Assembly (NCBI RefSeq): GCF_018215265.2
Contig: NZ_CP136562.1
Location: 2,046,001 to 2,110,000, forward strand
Direction of reading: 5' to 3'
Source: Paenarthrobacter sp. GOM3
Lineage (GTDB): Bacteria; Actinomycetota; Actinomycetes; Actinomycetales; Micrococcaceae
Length of the DNA: 64,000 bases
In this document: positions 52,715 to 62,439 of the stretch, piece after piece
Layout of the letters: each line of letters opens with the position of its first letter
How positions within the stretch are numbered: the first letter of the stretch is position 1
The notes under the pieces: generated by a model
What the model saw: only the letters and a program-made list of their open reading frames with translations
What the model was told of the DNA's origin: nothing
Database searches by the model: none
Program-made: the position numbers and the translations under genes

Positions 52715-55294
52715 GTGATAACGCACATGGACGGTGCTGAAGTGGTACCCCAAAAGCGCCGTCGTTTGGGCCAAATCTTGGCCAGTCTCGCCGCTGCCCC
52801 GGTCAGCATTGGCTGCGTCCTTCTGATCGGGATTTTGGCAGCAGTTATTGGCGGTGACGGTTACCGGGTACCCCTGGGCGCGACGGCACGGTCTTTCCCA
52901 GAGCATTGGTGGGTGCTGCTGAGTTCGGCTTTCTGGGCCCGAAACCCGACAAGTTCCGTGATCGGCATACTGCTTTTGTTGGGCGTTGGCGTCCCGGCGG
53001 AACGACGCATCGGCAGCCGCCGGTTCGCCGTGGCTGCCGCCGCTGGCCATGTAGTGGGCGTCGCTGCTGCGATGGGGTTCGTGGCCGTGGCGGCTGGCGT
53101 GATGGGGGATTGGGTCGGCCAAATTAGTGGAAACGCTTTTGCCGGCCCCAGCGCTTTGGTCTGCGCCGTCCTGATGGCGTCAACCGCTTCCATGACCACG
53201 CTGTGGCGGCGCCGAATACGACTGGGCGTATTCGCCCTGCTCCTACTGCTGGCGTTGTACAACGGTGGTTTCGCCGACTTGGTGCGGCTCTTCGCCGCTA
53301 CCGTGGGAGCCCTTGCAGGACCAGTTCTCTCGGGCCGGAGACCCGTAACGCCGCATCCTGTAAGTTCCCGGCACGAACGCCGGGTGCTGATCGCGCTCCT
53401 GGTCGCAGTTACGGCCATCGGGCCGGTCGTAGCGGGGCTGGCGCCCCACGCGGTAGGTCCTCTGTCGGTTCTTCGCTTTCTTTTGACCAACCTCCAGCCG
53501 GTGGACCCCGAGACATTGCAGGCGCTCTGCGCGTACCCCGCCCTGGCCAGGGATTGCGCCGCCGCTGGTTTGCAAATGCGGGCAGGTGCTGGCGGAACTT
53601 TCATGGCGGTCCTTCCGTCGTTCCTGCTGCTTCTCTTTGCCGACGGGTTGCGTCGCGGACGCCGCTTCGCGTGGGCAGGAACTCTGCTCATTCAAGCAGT
53701 GCTCTCCGCCATGGCTGTGGCTACCATCGTTGCGGTCTTGCAACCCTCAGCCCCGGATACCGCCGCAGCAGAGAGCATGACTGCCGTGGACGCCGCTGGT
53801 CATGGTCATCCGTTTGCCCTTGTTCTGCCTTTGTTGCTGCCCCTGCTGCTCGCGGCGCTTCTGCTGACCCGACGGAAACTGTTTACCGTCCGTGCCCCGA
53901 GAGGGACCTACCTCCGTCTGGCTGCTTTCGTCGCGGGGCTGGCGGCGGTCCTGACCTTGGCCTACGTGGGTGCGGCGTCGGCCATGGCCCAGGATTTCAA
54001 CCCGCAGCCCGGGCTGGGCGGGATTCTTGCTGACATCCCTGACCGGTTCCTGCCGCTGGGTTATATGTTCGACCTACCCCCGGCGTTCGTGCCCTTGAGT
54101 CCCGGAGCGGTGGCCGTGTACGAGGGTGTGGGCATTGTGTTCTGGGCAGTGACAGGGGCCGCTCTGCTCCGGACCTTTCTCCGGCCAGCCCACAACCGGC
54201 ACAGCCTGGACGAAGATCGGGCACGGGCCATCATCAAAACGCAGAACGGGGGAACGTTGTCGTGGATGACCACTTGGCCGGGGAACAGGTACTGGTTCAC
54301 TTCGGACGGTCAAAGCTTCGTCGCCTATCGGGTGATCGGCGGGGTCGCCCTGACCCTGGGCCCACCAGTCGGCCCCATAGAGGACCAGGAAGAAACGTTT
54401 GACGAATTCGCGGTCCACGCATCCGCGAACGGCTGGAGCCCGTGCTTCTACTCCGTGCCGCAGGAACTGAAGGATCATGCCAACGCCAGAGGATGGGCGG
54501 GTGTCCCGGTCGCCCAGGAAACCATCCTCGACTTGGACCAGGTCACATTCAAGGGAAAGAAGTTCCAAGACATCCGGACGGCAATGAACAACGCCGCGAA
54601 GGCCGGTGTCCAGGCTCAATGGACTACATACAAAGCCGCGCCCCGAGGCGTCCAAGCACAAATCCAGGAAATCTCCGAGGAGTGGGTGGCGGACAAGAAG
54701 ATCCCCGAAATGGGTTTCACGCTCGGTAGCCTGGATGAGCTCGACGATCCCGAAGTTCGTTGTCTCGTGGCCATCGATAAGGGCAACAGAGTGCACGCAG
54801 TGACATCGTGGCTCCCTGTCTATAGCGACGGCGTCGTCGTCGGCTGGACACTGGACCTGATCCGCCGGCGAAGCACCGCCCTGCGCGCCAGCGCCGAATT
54901 CCTCATAGCCTCCGCGGCCGTCACCTTGCGGGACGAGGGATACGCGTTCGTCAGCCTGTCAGGAGCCCCGCTGGCGCCACCACCCCCCAGTGACGGAAGC
55001 AGCGGACCGGACCCGACCCCGAACGCCATGGACAGGTTCCTTGAAGGACTCGGATCCACCCTGGAACCCATCTATGGATTCCGCTCATTGCTTGACTTCA
55101 AATCGAAATTCCAGCCCCGGTACGTTCCGCTGTACATGGTTTATCCCGATCCGGCCGCATTGCCGACCATCGGCAGCGCCGTGACCCGCGCCTACCTGCC
55201 GGAGGTGGGCTTCGAACAGGGGCTCTCGCTCGCCCGGACTCTGCTGCAGTCGGTCCTTTCCCGGATGCGGCGGTCCTTGCGTTCGCGGCCATGA
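52715..55294 (+). CDS. Rhomboid-like / DUF2156 phosphatidylglycerol lysyltransferase-type protein
   Basis: Membrane protein of 859 residues from a GTG with GGAGAGG six bases before. The N-terminal half has many TM segments; the first block looks rhomboid-like (EHWWVLLSSAFWA, ISGNAFAGPSALVCAVLMAS, HVVGVAAAMGF), with GPSA where active rhomboids have GxSG. More TM segments follow. The C-terminal half, from LDEDRARAIIKTQNGGTLSW, is a DUF2156 domain: GNRYWFTSDGQSFVAYRVIG, GKKFQDIRTAMNNAAKAGVQ, FRSLLDFKSKFQPRYVPLYM. It probably transfers Lys or Ala from aminoacyl-tRNA to phosphatidylglycerol, changing surface charge and peptide resistance. The tRNA donor and lipid are family inferences. Confidence 0.85.
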   Translation: MITHMDGAEVVPQKRRRLGQILASLAAAPVSIGCVLLIGILAAVIGGDGYRVPLGATARSFPEHWWVLLSSAFWARNPTSSVIGILLLLGVGVPAERRIGSRRFAVAAAAGHVVGVAAAMGFVAVAAGVMGDWVGQISGNAFAGPSALVCAVLMASTASMTTLWRRRIRLGVFALLLLLALYNGGFADLVRLFAATVGALAGPVLSGRRPVTPHPVSSRHERRVLIALLVAVTAIGPVVAGLAPHAVGPLSVLRFLLTNLQPVDPETLQALCAYPALARDCAAAGLQMRAGAGGTFMAVLPSFLLLLFADGLRRGRRFAWAGTLLIQAVLSAMAVATIVAVLQPSAPDTAAAESMTAVDAAGHGHPFALVLPLLLPLLLAALLLTRRKLFTVRAPRGTYLRLAAFVAGLAAVLTLAYVGAASAMAQDFNPQPGLGGILADIPDRFLPLGYMFDLPPAFVPLSPGAVAVYEGVGIVFWAVTGAALLRTFLRPAHNRHSLDEDRARAIIKTQNGGTLSWMTTWPGNRYWFTSDGQSFVAYRVIGGVALTLGPPVGPIEDQEETFDEFAVHASANGWSPCFYSVPQELKDHANARGWAGVPVAQETILDLDQVTFKGKKFQDIRTAMNNAAKAGVQAQWTTYKAAPRGVQAQIQEISEEWVADKKIPEMGFTLGSLDELDDPEVRCLVAIDKGNRVHAVTSWLPVYSDGVVVGWTLDLIRRRSTALRASAEFLIASAAVTLRDEGYAFVSLSGAPLAPPPPSDGSSGPDPTPNAMDRFLEGLGSTLEPIYGFRSLLDFKSKFQPRYVPLYMVYPDPAALPTIGSAVTRAYLPEVGFEQGLSLARTLLQSVLSRMRRSLRSRP

Positions 55295-55318
55295 GCAGGG
55301 TTCGCGGCCATGAGCAGG
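55281..55318. repeat. Tandem 19-bp repeat over a stop codon
   Basis: GTTCGCGGCCATGAGCAGG occurs twice without change (55281-55299 and 55300-55318). The first copy contains the stop codon of the lysyltransferase-type gene. The duplication therefore does not change the protein. Confidence 0.85.
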
Positions 55319-55356
55319 GGTGCTCAGGAGTATGGCCGGCTCTATAGGCTGGGCGG

Positions 55357-56103
55357 ATGACAACTGCGGCCCTGTGGGGCACCGTTCTGGGCGTGGTACT
55401 CCTGGCAGCCGTGACGTGGGGAGTGCTCAGCGCGTACGGAGTGCCCCATCGATGGGCTCCGGGGTTGGCGATCCTGCGAGGGGCAGTTCAGCTGGCGGCC
55501 ATTAGTGTCATTCTCAGCGGTGCGATCACCAGCCCCACCTTCGTTGCTGTCGCGCTGTTGGTCATGTTCAGCGTCGCCGGAATAACTGCTGCCCGGCGTC
55601 TGGGCTGGAATTGGCGAAACCTTCGTCGTCTTGGGGCCTCCATGAGTTTGGGGGTTGGGGTAAGCATGGGCATCATTTTCGCCTCTGGTGCGATTGAGTT
55701 GACCCCTCGCTATGCACTGGCAATCGGTGGGATCGTCGTCGGCAATTCAATGACTACCGCGGTCTTGGCGGGTCGCCGATTCACCGAGGCGATCAATGAT
55801 CACTGGGAGGAAGTCGAGGGGTGGCTGGCGTTGGGTGCGACTCCCCGTCAGGCCACGCTGGACTTGGCCCGCGGTGCCGTCTATTCCGCTTCGATTCCTT
55901 CGATTGACCAGACCAAGACAACCGGATTGGTGACGCTGCCGGGCGCTTTCGTCGGTGCTATTTTCGGCGGCATCTCGCCGCTGGAAGCGGGACGGTTCCA
56001 GATTGTGGTCCTGGCGGGGATCATGGCCACCGGCGCAATCACCGCAGTCTCCGTCGTCGCTTCCCGCGCGAACGTGCTTACACGTCCTGCACCGTTGGAT
56101 TGA
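55357..56103 (+). CDS. UPF0014 / FetB-type membrane protein, orphan
   Basis: Integral membrane protein of 248 residues with seven or so TM segments. YGVPHRWAPGLAILRGAVQL, AGITAARRLGWNWRN, GNSMTTAVLAGRRFTEAI and TKTTGLVTLPGAFVGAIFGG are the UPF0014/FetB signatures. In other bacteria FetB pairs with the ATPase FetA in metal export and oxidative-stress tolerance. No ATPase gene is adjacent on either side; it may use a remote ATPase or have another role. Start ATG lies 62 bases after the previous stop. Confidence 0.88.
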   Translation: MTTAALWGTVLGVVLLAAVTWGVLSAYGVPHRWAPGLAILRGAVQLAAISVILSGAITSPTFVAVALLVMFSVAGITAARRLGWNWRNLRRLGASMSLGVGVSMGIIFASGAIELTPRYALAIGGIVVGNSMTTAVLAGRRFTEAINDHWEEVEGWLALGATPRQATLDLARGAVYSASIPSIDQTKTTGLVTLPGAFVGAIFGGISPLEAGRFQIVVLAGIMATGAITAVSVVASRANVLTRPAPLD

Positions 56104-56352
56104 TGAACAGGCTGCCAACCGGGTTGGGGAATGGTCTTACTAACTCCCATTGCTAAGACCGCTCTCACGCAGTTATTCTTCGACTGTGGAGTTGGCCCAG
56201 GAGGGTCTTTCCATCTGCCGCCATACCTGGCCCGGCGCTTCGCGCGGCATAACTGCCGCCGTCAGGGATTCACCCGTTTTGAACGCATGGTCTCCGCCCA
56301 CTGGGTGATGCGTTTCCTTGCGAACCGTCAGAAGAGCACCGTGTGACCAACC

Positions 56353-59300
56353 ATGCAACGCATCTTTTCCTCACGGGCTCCCGCGCTACTTGCGAGCTTC
56401 GCCCTTGCCGTCGCCGGATCTGTTTTGAGCCTGCTCCCGGCAGCCGCGCCCGCGGCTGCAGCGGTACCCCTGGCCACGGACCGGATTGTCAGCACGCACC
56501 AGAGCACGCCTTCGACACGAATCGTCTCGCCCGCCTTCACCACAAGCCAGCCGAACGAACTCCTTATTGCTTTCGTCATGTCGGACGGGCCTCAATCCTC
56601 CGCTGCGGCTTTCTCATCGGTCGTCGGTGGTGGCCTCTCGTGGCGGTTGCGCGAGCGGACCAACGCCCGACCGGGCACCACGGAGATCTGGCAGGCGGTC
56701 GCGCCGACCGTACTGACGAACGCCACTGTTACGGCAACCAACACGGGCTCGTATCAGTCGTCGATGACTGTTGTCACCTTCGTCGGTGCTGATGTGGCAA
56801 CTGACGGCGCTGTGGGAACAGGCAACGCTGCTACCGGGGCGCCCAACGCTACCCTGACCACGACGCGGACGGGCTCATGGGTCTGGGGAGCAGGAAACGA
56901 CTGGGACAAAGCCACCGCCCGTACTGTCGGCGTCGGGCAGGCAAAGGTCGATGAGTACCTTTCAAGCCACGGCGATACGTTCTGGGTCCAGCGCCAAAGC
57001 GCGACGACGACGGCGGCACCTCCCGCCGTCGTGCCGATCAGTGACACAGCGCCCACCACTGATAGGTGGAACCTTTCCCTGATAGAAATTCTTCCGGCCT
57101 CAACGGCAACGGGGGACACCACTGCGCCGCTGATCTCCTCTGTGTCTGCTGGTACGCCCAGTTCCAGCGGCGCAACCATCACCTGGACCACCGACGAAGC
57201 GTCCAGCTCGCAAGTGGAATACGGCACATCGACGGCATACGGCCAGAGCACGGTGCAGAATTCCACACTGCAGACCATGCACTCGCAGGCACTGTCCGGG
57301 CTCGCGGCCAGCACCCTCTACCACTACAGTGTGAAATCTGCCGACGCGGCAGGCAATCTTGCTGTCTCGGGCGACGCGACCTTTACGACAGCGAACGGGT
57401 CAAGCACGGACCCGGCAGTTGTCGGCTCGTGGGGCCCTGTGGTCGCTTGGCCGGAGGTGTCCATCCACGCTGCGCTGACACCCACCGGCAAGATCCTCAC
57501 ATGGCAGGGCGACTTCGCCCAAGGCGGCCAGCAGTACCTGCTCGATCCCGCGACTGGCAGCTACACCCAGGTTCCCAGCGCAGCGGTTGACCTCTTCTGC
57601 GCAGGGCAAGCGGTTCTGGCCGATGGCCGAATCCTTGTAGTGGGCGGGACCTCGACAAATGGTGGACTGGGTATCCGGGATGTGACAGCCTTCGACCCGG
57701 TCACGGAAACCTGGCAGACCCTGGCCCCCATGAACCACCCGCGGTGGTACCCGACGGCGACGACCTTGGCCGACGGGCGGGTGCTGGTGACCTCCGGTTC
57801 GAACGCCAGCTCGACAGACATCGTGGCCGTCCCGGAAGTCTATTCACCCACCACGAACTCGTGGACCGACTTGACGGGCGCAACCCGGAGCATCCCGTAC
57901 TACCCCTTCATGTATCAGTTGCCCGACGGCCGCGTCCTCCAGTCAGGGGCGTCTGAACAGGCGACGTCAAGCCTGGCCCTCAACGTGTCCACGCAGCAAT
58001 GGACCACCGTGGACTCCCGTGTCCTGGACGGCGCCTCGATCGCGAACTACGCACCGGGCAAATTCATCAAGGCCGGATCCGCCTCGGACGGTGGATTCAC
58101 GGGGCAGTCCACCAATACCGCCTACACCCTGGACATGAATGCGCTGAACCCGGCATGGCAGGCGACAGCCCCCATGGCGTTTCCCCGGAGCTTCGTGAAC
58201 TTGACCAACCTTCCGGACGGCACAGTCCTTGGGACAGGAGGCGGAACGGACAAGTCGGGTCAGGATGTCACCAAAGCTGTGATGCCAGCGGAGATCTGGC
58301 AGCCGACCACGGGAACGTGGAAAACCATGGCGTCGATGTCGGTTCCGCGCCTCTACCACTCTGTGGCGGTCCTGCTCCCGGACGGTCGGGTCTTCGTATC
58401 CGGCAGCGGCGGGGACGACGGCGTGGCGGACCAGAAAAACTACCAGATCTACTCGCCGCCGTACCTCTTCAAAGGCCCAAGGCCGAGCATTTCCAGCGTA
58501 CCGGGCAGCGTCCAGTATGGTTCGACGGCGTTCATCGGAACCCCCGATGTCGGCAGGATCCAATCGGTCTCCCTGATCAAGACAGGATCCGTGACGCATG
58601 CTTTCGATGAGAACGCGAGGGCCTTGAACCTGAACTTCTCGCAGGCCTCCGGCGGTCTCAACGTACAGATGCCTGTGAATGGGAACTACGCCCCTCCGGG
58701 GTATTACCTGCTCTCAATCGTTGACGGCAATGGGGTGCCGTCCTCGGCGGGCATGATCCGGTTGCCGGCGCCGAGCCAGGACACCACCCCGCCGACGGCG
58801 CCAACGGGCCTCGCGGCCTCTGCATCTGCGGGGCAGATCGCCCTGACGTGGACGGCCAGCTCTGACAACGTGGGTGTCACCTCGTACCGGGTATCGCGCG
58901 ACGGAACGGTGATCGGGACCTCGCCGTCAACCAGCTACATCGACAGTTCCGTGGTCGCCGGTACCACCTACGCTTACACCGTCTCCGCCCTGGACGCGGC
59001 AGGCAACGTCAGTCCGCCGTCGAACACCGCCACGGCGCAAGCCGTCGCAGCCCCCAACGGAATCACGGTGGACAGGATCGTCTCCGTCCATCAGGGAACC
59101 AGCTCGACGACGATCAGCGCCCCAGGCGTGACGACCACGGGCGCCAACGAACTCCTCCTTGCCTTCATAAGTTCGGATGGACCGAACTCCGCCAATTCAG
59201 CCCGGATTGCCGCCGTTACCGGCGCAGGGCTCACTTGGACGCTCCGGCAAAGATCCAACTCGCAACCGGGCACGGCCGAGATCTGGCAAGCCGTCGCCCC

Positions 59301-59697
59301 GGGCCCGCTGTCGAATGCGACCGTGACCGCTACACAAGCCTCGGGCAGTTGGCAGGCCGCCATGACAGTTGTGGCCTTCCGCGGGGCAGACACCACGGCA
59401 GGTTCGGCGCTGGGTACGAGCGCCGCCTCGGGTGCGCCGACGGCCACCCTGGCCACCACGAGGGCCGGTTCCTGGGTCTGGGGCGTCGGCACGGACTGGT
59501 CCAACCCGATATCCCACACGCCGGGGTCCAATCAGACCCTGGTCGACCAGTACCTGGCGCCAGCGGGAGACACGTACTGGGTCCAACGACAGAACTCCAC
59601 CACAGCTACCACCGGCACGCCCGTGACGATCAACGACACGTCGCCTACGTCTGACCAGTGGAACCTCGCCGTCATTGAAATTCCCGCAGTACCCTAG
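56353..59697 (+). CDS. Secreted galactose-oxidase-like copper radical oxidase with accessory domains
   Basis: 1114 residues. Signal peptide RAPALLASFALAVAGSVLSL, then a beta-rich module (about 40-245), a fibronectin-III module (about 255-345), the kelch catalytic domain, a DUF1929 Ig-like domain, a second FN3 (about 815-900) and a second copy of the first module (about 905-1110). Catalytic ligands of galactose/glyoxal oxidase are all visible: Cys416 (LFCAGQAVLADGR), Tyr466 (HPRWYPTATTL), Tyr668 and His669 (RLYHSVAVLLPDGR), His749 (GSVTHAFDENAR). So a Cys-Tyr cofactor and copper site should form, producing hydrogen peroxide from an alcohol or aldehyde. Substrate unknown. The terminal modules could bind polymer. 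Confidence 0.9.
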   Translation: MQRIFSSRAPALLASFALAVAGSVLSLLPAAAPAAAAVPLATDRIVSTHQSTPSTRIVSPAFTTSQPNELLIAFVMSDGPQSSAAAFSSVVGGGLSWRLRERTNARPGTTEIWQAVAPTVLTNATVTATNTGSYQSSMTVVTFVGADVATDGAVGTGNAATGAPNATLTTTRTGSWVWGAGNDWDKATARTVGVGQAKVDEYLSSHGDTFWVQRQSATTTAAPPAVVPISDTAPTTDRWNLSLIEILPASTATGDTTAPLISSVSAGTPSSSGATITWTTDEASSSQVEYGTSTAYGQSTVQNSTLQTMHSQALSGLAASTLYHYSVKSADAAGNLAVSGDATFTTANGSSTDPAVVGSWGPVVAWPEVSIHAALTPTGKILTWQGDFAQGGQQYLLDPATGSYTQVPSAAVDLFCAGQAVLADGRILVVGGTSTNGGLGIRDVTAFDPVTETWQTLAPMNHPRWYPTATTLADGRVLVTSGSNASSTDIVAVPEVYSPTTNSWTDLTGATRSIPYYPFMYQLPDGRVLQSGASEQATSSLALNVSTQQWTTVDSRVLDGASIANYAPGKFIKAGSASDGGFTGQSTNTAYTLDMNALNPAWQATAPMAFPRSFVNLTNLPDGTVLGTGGGTDKSGQDVTKAVMPAEIWQPTTGTWKTMASMSVPRLYHSVAVLLPDGRVFVSGSGGDDGVADQKNYQIYSPPYLFKGPRPSISSVPGSVQYGSTAFIGTPDVGRIQSVSLIKTGSVTHAFDENARALNLNFSQASGGLNVQMPVNGNYAPPGYYLLSIVDGNGVPSSAGMIRLPAPSQDTTPPTAPTGLAASASAGQIALTWTASSDNVGVTSYRVSRDGTVIGTSPSTSYIDSSVVAGTTYAYTVSALDAAGNVSPPSNTATAQAVAAPNGITVDRIVSVHQGTSSTTISAPGVTTTGANELLLAFISSDGPNSANSARIAAVTGAGLTWTLRQRSNSQPGTAEIWQAVAPGPLSNATVTATQASGSWQAAMTVVAFRGADTTAGSALGTSAASGAPTATLATTRAGSWVWGVGTDWSNPISHTPGSNQTLVDQYLAPAGDTYWVQRQNSTTATTGTPVTINDTSPTSDQWNLAVIEIPAVP

Positions 59698-59749
59698 CCG
59701 TGGCACGATCGGCAGCGCAACGGAGCTCCTGGTCGACGGGGAAAAGCTG

Positions 59750-59783
59750 AAGGCGCTCCGAAGCATCAGCTCCGGAGCGCCTT
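59750..59783. terminator. Bidirectional hairpin terminator
   Basis: AAGGCGCTCCG (59750-59760) pairs perfectly with CGGAGCGCCTT (59773-59783), loop of twelve bases. It stands between the convergent oxidase and catA genes and can serve both. Confidence 0.75.
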
Positions 59784-59808
59784 CCCCCCAAAGGCTTTTT
59801 CCGGCGTA

Positions 59809-60690
59809 CTACTTCTTCTGGCCCTGCTTGGCCAGGATGTAGTCGTAAACCACTTCTTCGCCCTTGCCGTCTTCACGAGATCGGGGGTCCAACATCAGTT
59901 CAGGCTTGACTGCCGAGGCGATGTCGTCCGCGTTGTGGGGGTCGCCGGGGAAGTACAGCTGCTGAGTGACAGGTTCGTAGCCCGGTGCGGACACCTTGAT
60001 ATGGATGTGGGCAGGGCGCCAGGCATGCCAACCCGCGGCACTGATGAGCTGCCCGCAGGCGCCGTCCGTGGGGATCTGGTAGGGCGCCGGACGCATCGTG
60101 TTGATTTCGAACCGGCCGTCATCGGAGGCTTTGACTGTTGCCCGGAAGAGCCAATCGGGCATGCCCGGGGCGTACTGGGAGTAGAAGCCTGCGGCGTCCG
60201 CGTGCCAGATCTCCACTTGGGCGTTCTGGATGGGGTTGCCGTCAGTGTCGGTGAACTGGCCGCTGAAACGCAGCGGGGTACCCTCTTCGCCGTCGCGCAT
60301 TTCGACGGTGGCCGGCGTCTGGAGTTCCGGGGAGCCGGGAACGTAGTAGGGGCCTTCGATGGTGCCCACGGTTCCGGGCCGGTCCTGGGAGTTGACGTCC
60401 TCAACAGTGTGCTCAAGCCAGACGTCCAGGAACAGCGGCCATTCGCCGTCCGTGCCCACCTTGATCAGCCAGGCTTTAAGGGCGTTGTACTCCTCGTAGC
60501 TGACCTGGTGCTCGACGACGATGTCGTTGGCGGCCTTAATCAGGGCGCCGGCCAGCAGGCTCACTCGCTCCTGGGATACGTCCACCCGGGAGAGTTTGCC
60601 TGACGCAGCGAACCGTTCGGTTGCCTTGGAGCCTGCTTCGACGGCGGTGCCTTCGTTCTCCGTGCGGCTGTCTGGATGGGTTTGGGTCAT
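59809..60690 (-). CDS. catA: Catechol 1,2-dioxygenase
   Basis: Intradiol ring-cleavage enzyme turning catechol into cis,cis-muconate in the ortho-cleavage pathway. 293 residues from the ATG at 60690, with AAGGTGG before it; an in-frame ATG at 60711 is an alternative. The helical dimerisation N-terminus is followed by GTIEGPYYVPGSPELQT and the Fe(III) ligands Tyr170 (AGFYSQY), Tyr204 (RPAPYQIP), His228 and His230 (RPAHIHIKVSAPGY). Diverges from benABC, whose product after BenD is its substrate. Confidence 0.95.
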   Translation of the reverse strand: MTQTHPDSRTENEGTAVEAGSKATERFAASGKLSRVDVSQERVSLLAGALIKAANDIVVEHQVSYEEYNALKAWLIKVGTDGEWPLFLDVWLEHTVEDVNSQDRPGTVGTIEGPYYVPGSPELQTPATVEMRDGEEGTPLRFSGQFTDTDGNPIQNAQVEIWHADAAGFYSQYAPGMPDWLFRATVKASDDGRFEINTMRPAPYQIPTDGACGQLISAAGWHAWRPAHIHIKVSAPGYEPVTQQLYFPGDPHNADDIASAVKPELMLDPRSREDGKGEEVVYDYILAKQGQKK

Positions 60691-61019
60691 GACGGTGTCC
60701 ACCTTCTTCATTGAATGGGACAGGATGGGCTCCTGCACCGCACGCGGCCTGCGGGGCGAAACGTTCCGCCTGTCCTGCTCGGCACCGCGTGATCTCGGTC
60801 CCAATCCTAGGTCCGGAAATAAGGACGCTACAAATATAAATTAGGCCGCTTTTGGGTCTTTATGCCTACATAAATACACCCTTGGTAAGACCTAGGTATT
60901 TGCCTGATGTGAGGGTAGTCACCAGCGGCAAGAATTGCTGGATAACGTCCGCCGCCGAAGCCCCTTCCCGAGTGGACCTCCGCCCATCCGTCCAGCAATC
61001 TCCAAAGAAGGAGCACGCC
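60691..61019. promoter_or_regulatory. Divergent catA / benA control region
   Basis: 330 bases between the two start codons carry both promoters. The centre (60835-60900) is AT-rich compared with its surroundings. CCTAGG occurs at 60806-60811 and at 60891-60896 (as ACCTAGGT), a weak hint of paired regulator sites. AAGGAG before 61020 is the benA ribosome site. No regulator gene is in the window. Confidence 0.45.
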
Positions 61020-62405
61020 ATGACCGAGAACCTTATCCATGCCCGCGAGGTCCTTGCCGACGCCGTGATCGACGACCGTGAGAACGGAGTCATCCGGGCC
61101 AAGCGCGAGATCTTCACCGACCAGGAGATTTTCGAACTCGAGATGAAGCACATCTTCGAAGGCAACTGGGTTTATCTCGCCCACGAATCGCAGATCCCCA
61201 ATGTGGGGGACTACTTCACTACCTACATTGGCCGCACCCCCGTGATGATTACGCGGGACAAAGACGGGAAGCTGAACTGCATCGTCAACGCCTGCTCGCA
61301 CCGTGGTGCCATGCTGTGCCGCCGCAAGACGGATAACCGCACCACCTTCACCTGCCCCTTCCACGGCTGGACCTTCAAGAACTCCGGCGAACTGTTGAAA
61401 GTCAAGGACTCCCGGAATGCCGGCTACCCCGAGACCTTCAACAAGGAAGGTTCGCACGACCTCACCAAAGTGGCCCGCTTCGAGTCATACCGCGGTTTCC
61501 TGTTCGGCTCGTTGAAGGCGGATGTGCTCCCGCTCGAGGAGCACTTGGGCGACGCCACCAAAGTCATCGACTCGATTGTGGACCAGTCACCTGAGGGCCT
61601 GGAAGTGCTGCGGGGCGCCTCTACCTACACCTATGACGGCAACTGGAAGGTCCAGGCCGAGAACGGCGCGGACGGCTACCATGTCACGGCCGTGCACTGG
61701 AACTACGCAGCAACCACCGCCCGCCGTAGCGCCGGTGACTCCGCCAACAAGACGAAGGCGATGGACGCCGGCAAGTGGGGCAAGGTCAAGGGCGGCTTCT
61801 ACTCCTACGACCACGGCCACCTTCTGTTGTGGCAGGAGTGGACCAACCCCGAGGACCGCCCGCTGTGGGACCGCCGCGACGAGCTCGTGGCCAAGTACGG
61901 CGAGGAGATGGCCAACTTCATGATCAACATTTCCCGCAACCTCTGTCTGTACCCGAATGTCTACATCATGGATCAGTTCTCCTCGCAGATCCGCCACTTC
62001 AGGCCCATTTCCGCGGACCAGACAGAGGTCACCATCTACTGCATCGCCCCCAAGGGCGAGTCCCAGGAGAATCGTTCAAAGCGCATTCGCCAGTACGAGG
62101 ACTTCTTCAACGCGACGGGCATGGCGACGCCGGACGACTTGGAGGAATTCCGCTCCTGCAACAAGACGTACTGGGCCACCAGTGCTCCATGGAACGACAT
62201 GACCCGCGGCTCCACCCATGAGATCACCGGTCCTGACGAGCAGGCGCAAGCCTTGGGCATGACCCGGGTGATCGCCTCCGGTGTGCGCACCGAAGACGAG
62301 GGGCTTTATCCCATCCAGCACGGGTACTGGAAGGAAGTCATGGACCGGGCCTTGGGGGAGGAAGAGGAGCGTTCCGCCCTTGAGTCCATCCCCGTCACGG
62401 CATGA
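61020..62405 (+). CDS. benA: Benzoate 1,2-dioxygenase, large subunit
   Basis: Rieske non-heme iron oxygenase alpha subunit, 461 residues from the ATG at 61020 (AAGGAG before it). Dihydroxylates benzoate to the cis-1,2-dihydrodiol carboxylate. Rieske ligands: Cys92 and His94 in [10 protein letters not shown], Cys112 and His115 in TCPFHGWTF. Mononuclear iron: [13 protein letters not shown] with His221 and His226. The later text [19 protein letters not shown] fits BenA/XylX. Followed by benB and benC. Confidence 0.95.
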   Translation: MTENLIHAREVLADAVIDDRENGVIRAKREIFTDQEIFELEMKHIFEGNWVYLAHESQIPNVGDYFTTYIGRTPVMITRDKDGKLNCIVNACSHRGAMLCRRKTDNRTTFTCPFHGWTFKNSGELLKVKDSRNAGYPETFNKEGSHDLTKVARFESYRGFLFGSLKADVLPLEEHLGDATKVIDSIVDQSPEGLEVLRGASTYTYDGNWKVQAENGADGYHVTAVHWNYAATTARRSAGDSANKTKAMDAGKWGKVKGGFYSYDHGHLLLWQEWTNPEDRPLWDRRDELVAKYGEEMANFMINISRNLCLYPNVYIMDQFSSQIRHFRPISADQTEVTIYCIAPKGESQENRSKRIRQYEDFFNATGMATPDDLEEFRSCNKTYWATSAPWNDMTRGSTHEITGPDEQAQALGMTRVIASGVRTEDEGLYPIQHGYWKEVMDRALGEEEERSALESIPVTA

Positions 62406-62439
62406 CCGAGCCTTCCGGAACCACAGAGAGCACAGAACC

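Noticed and set aside
56131..56346. 71-codon frame between FetB and the copper oxidase
   Set aside because: No family mark and a composition like spacer DNA; cannot be supported as a gene.
60806..60897. Two CCTAGG hexamers in the catA-benA gap as an operator pair
   Set aside because: Six bases with little flanking symmetry is weak evidence; mentioned in the control-region entry but not called as sites.
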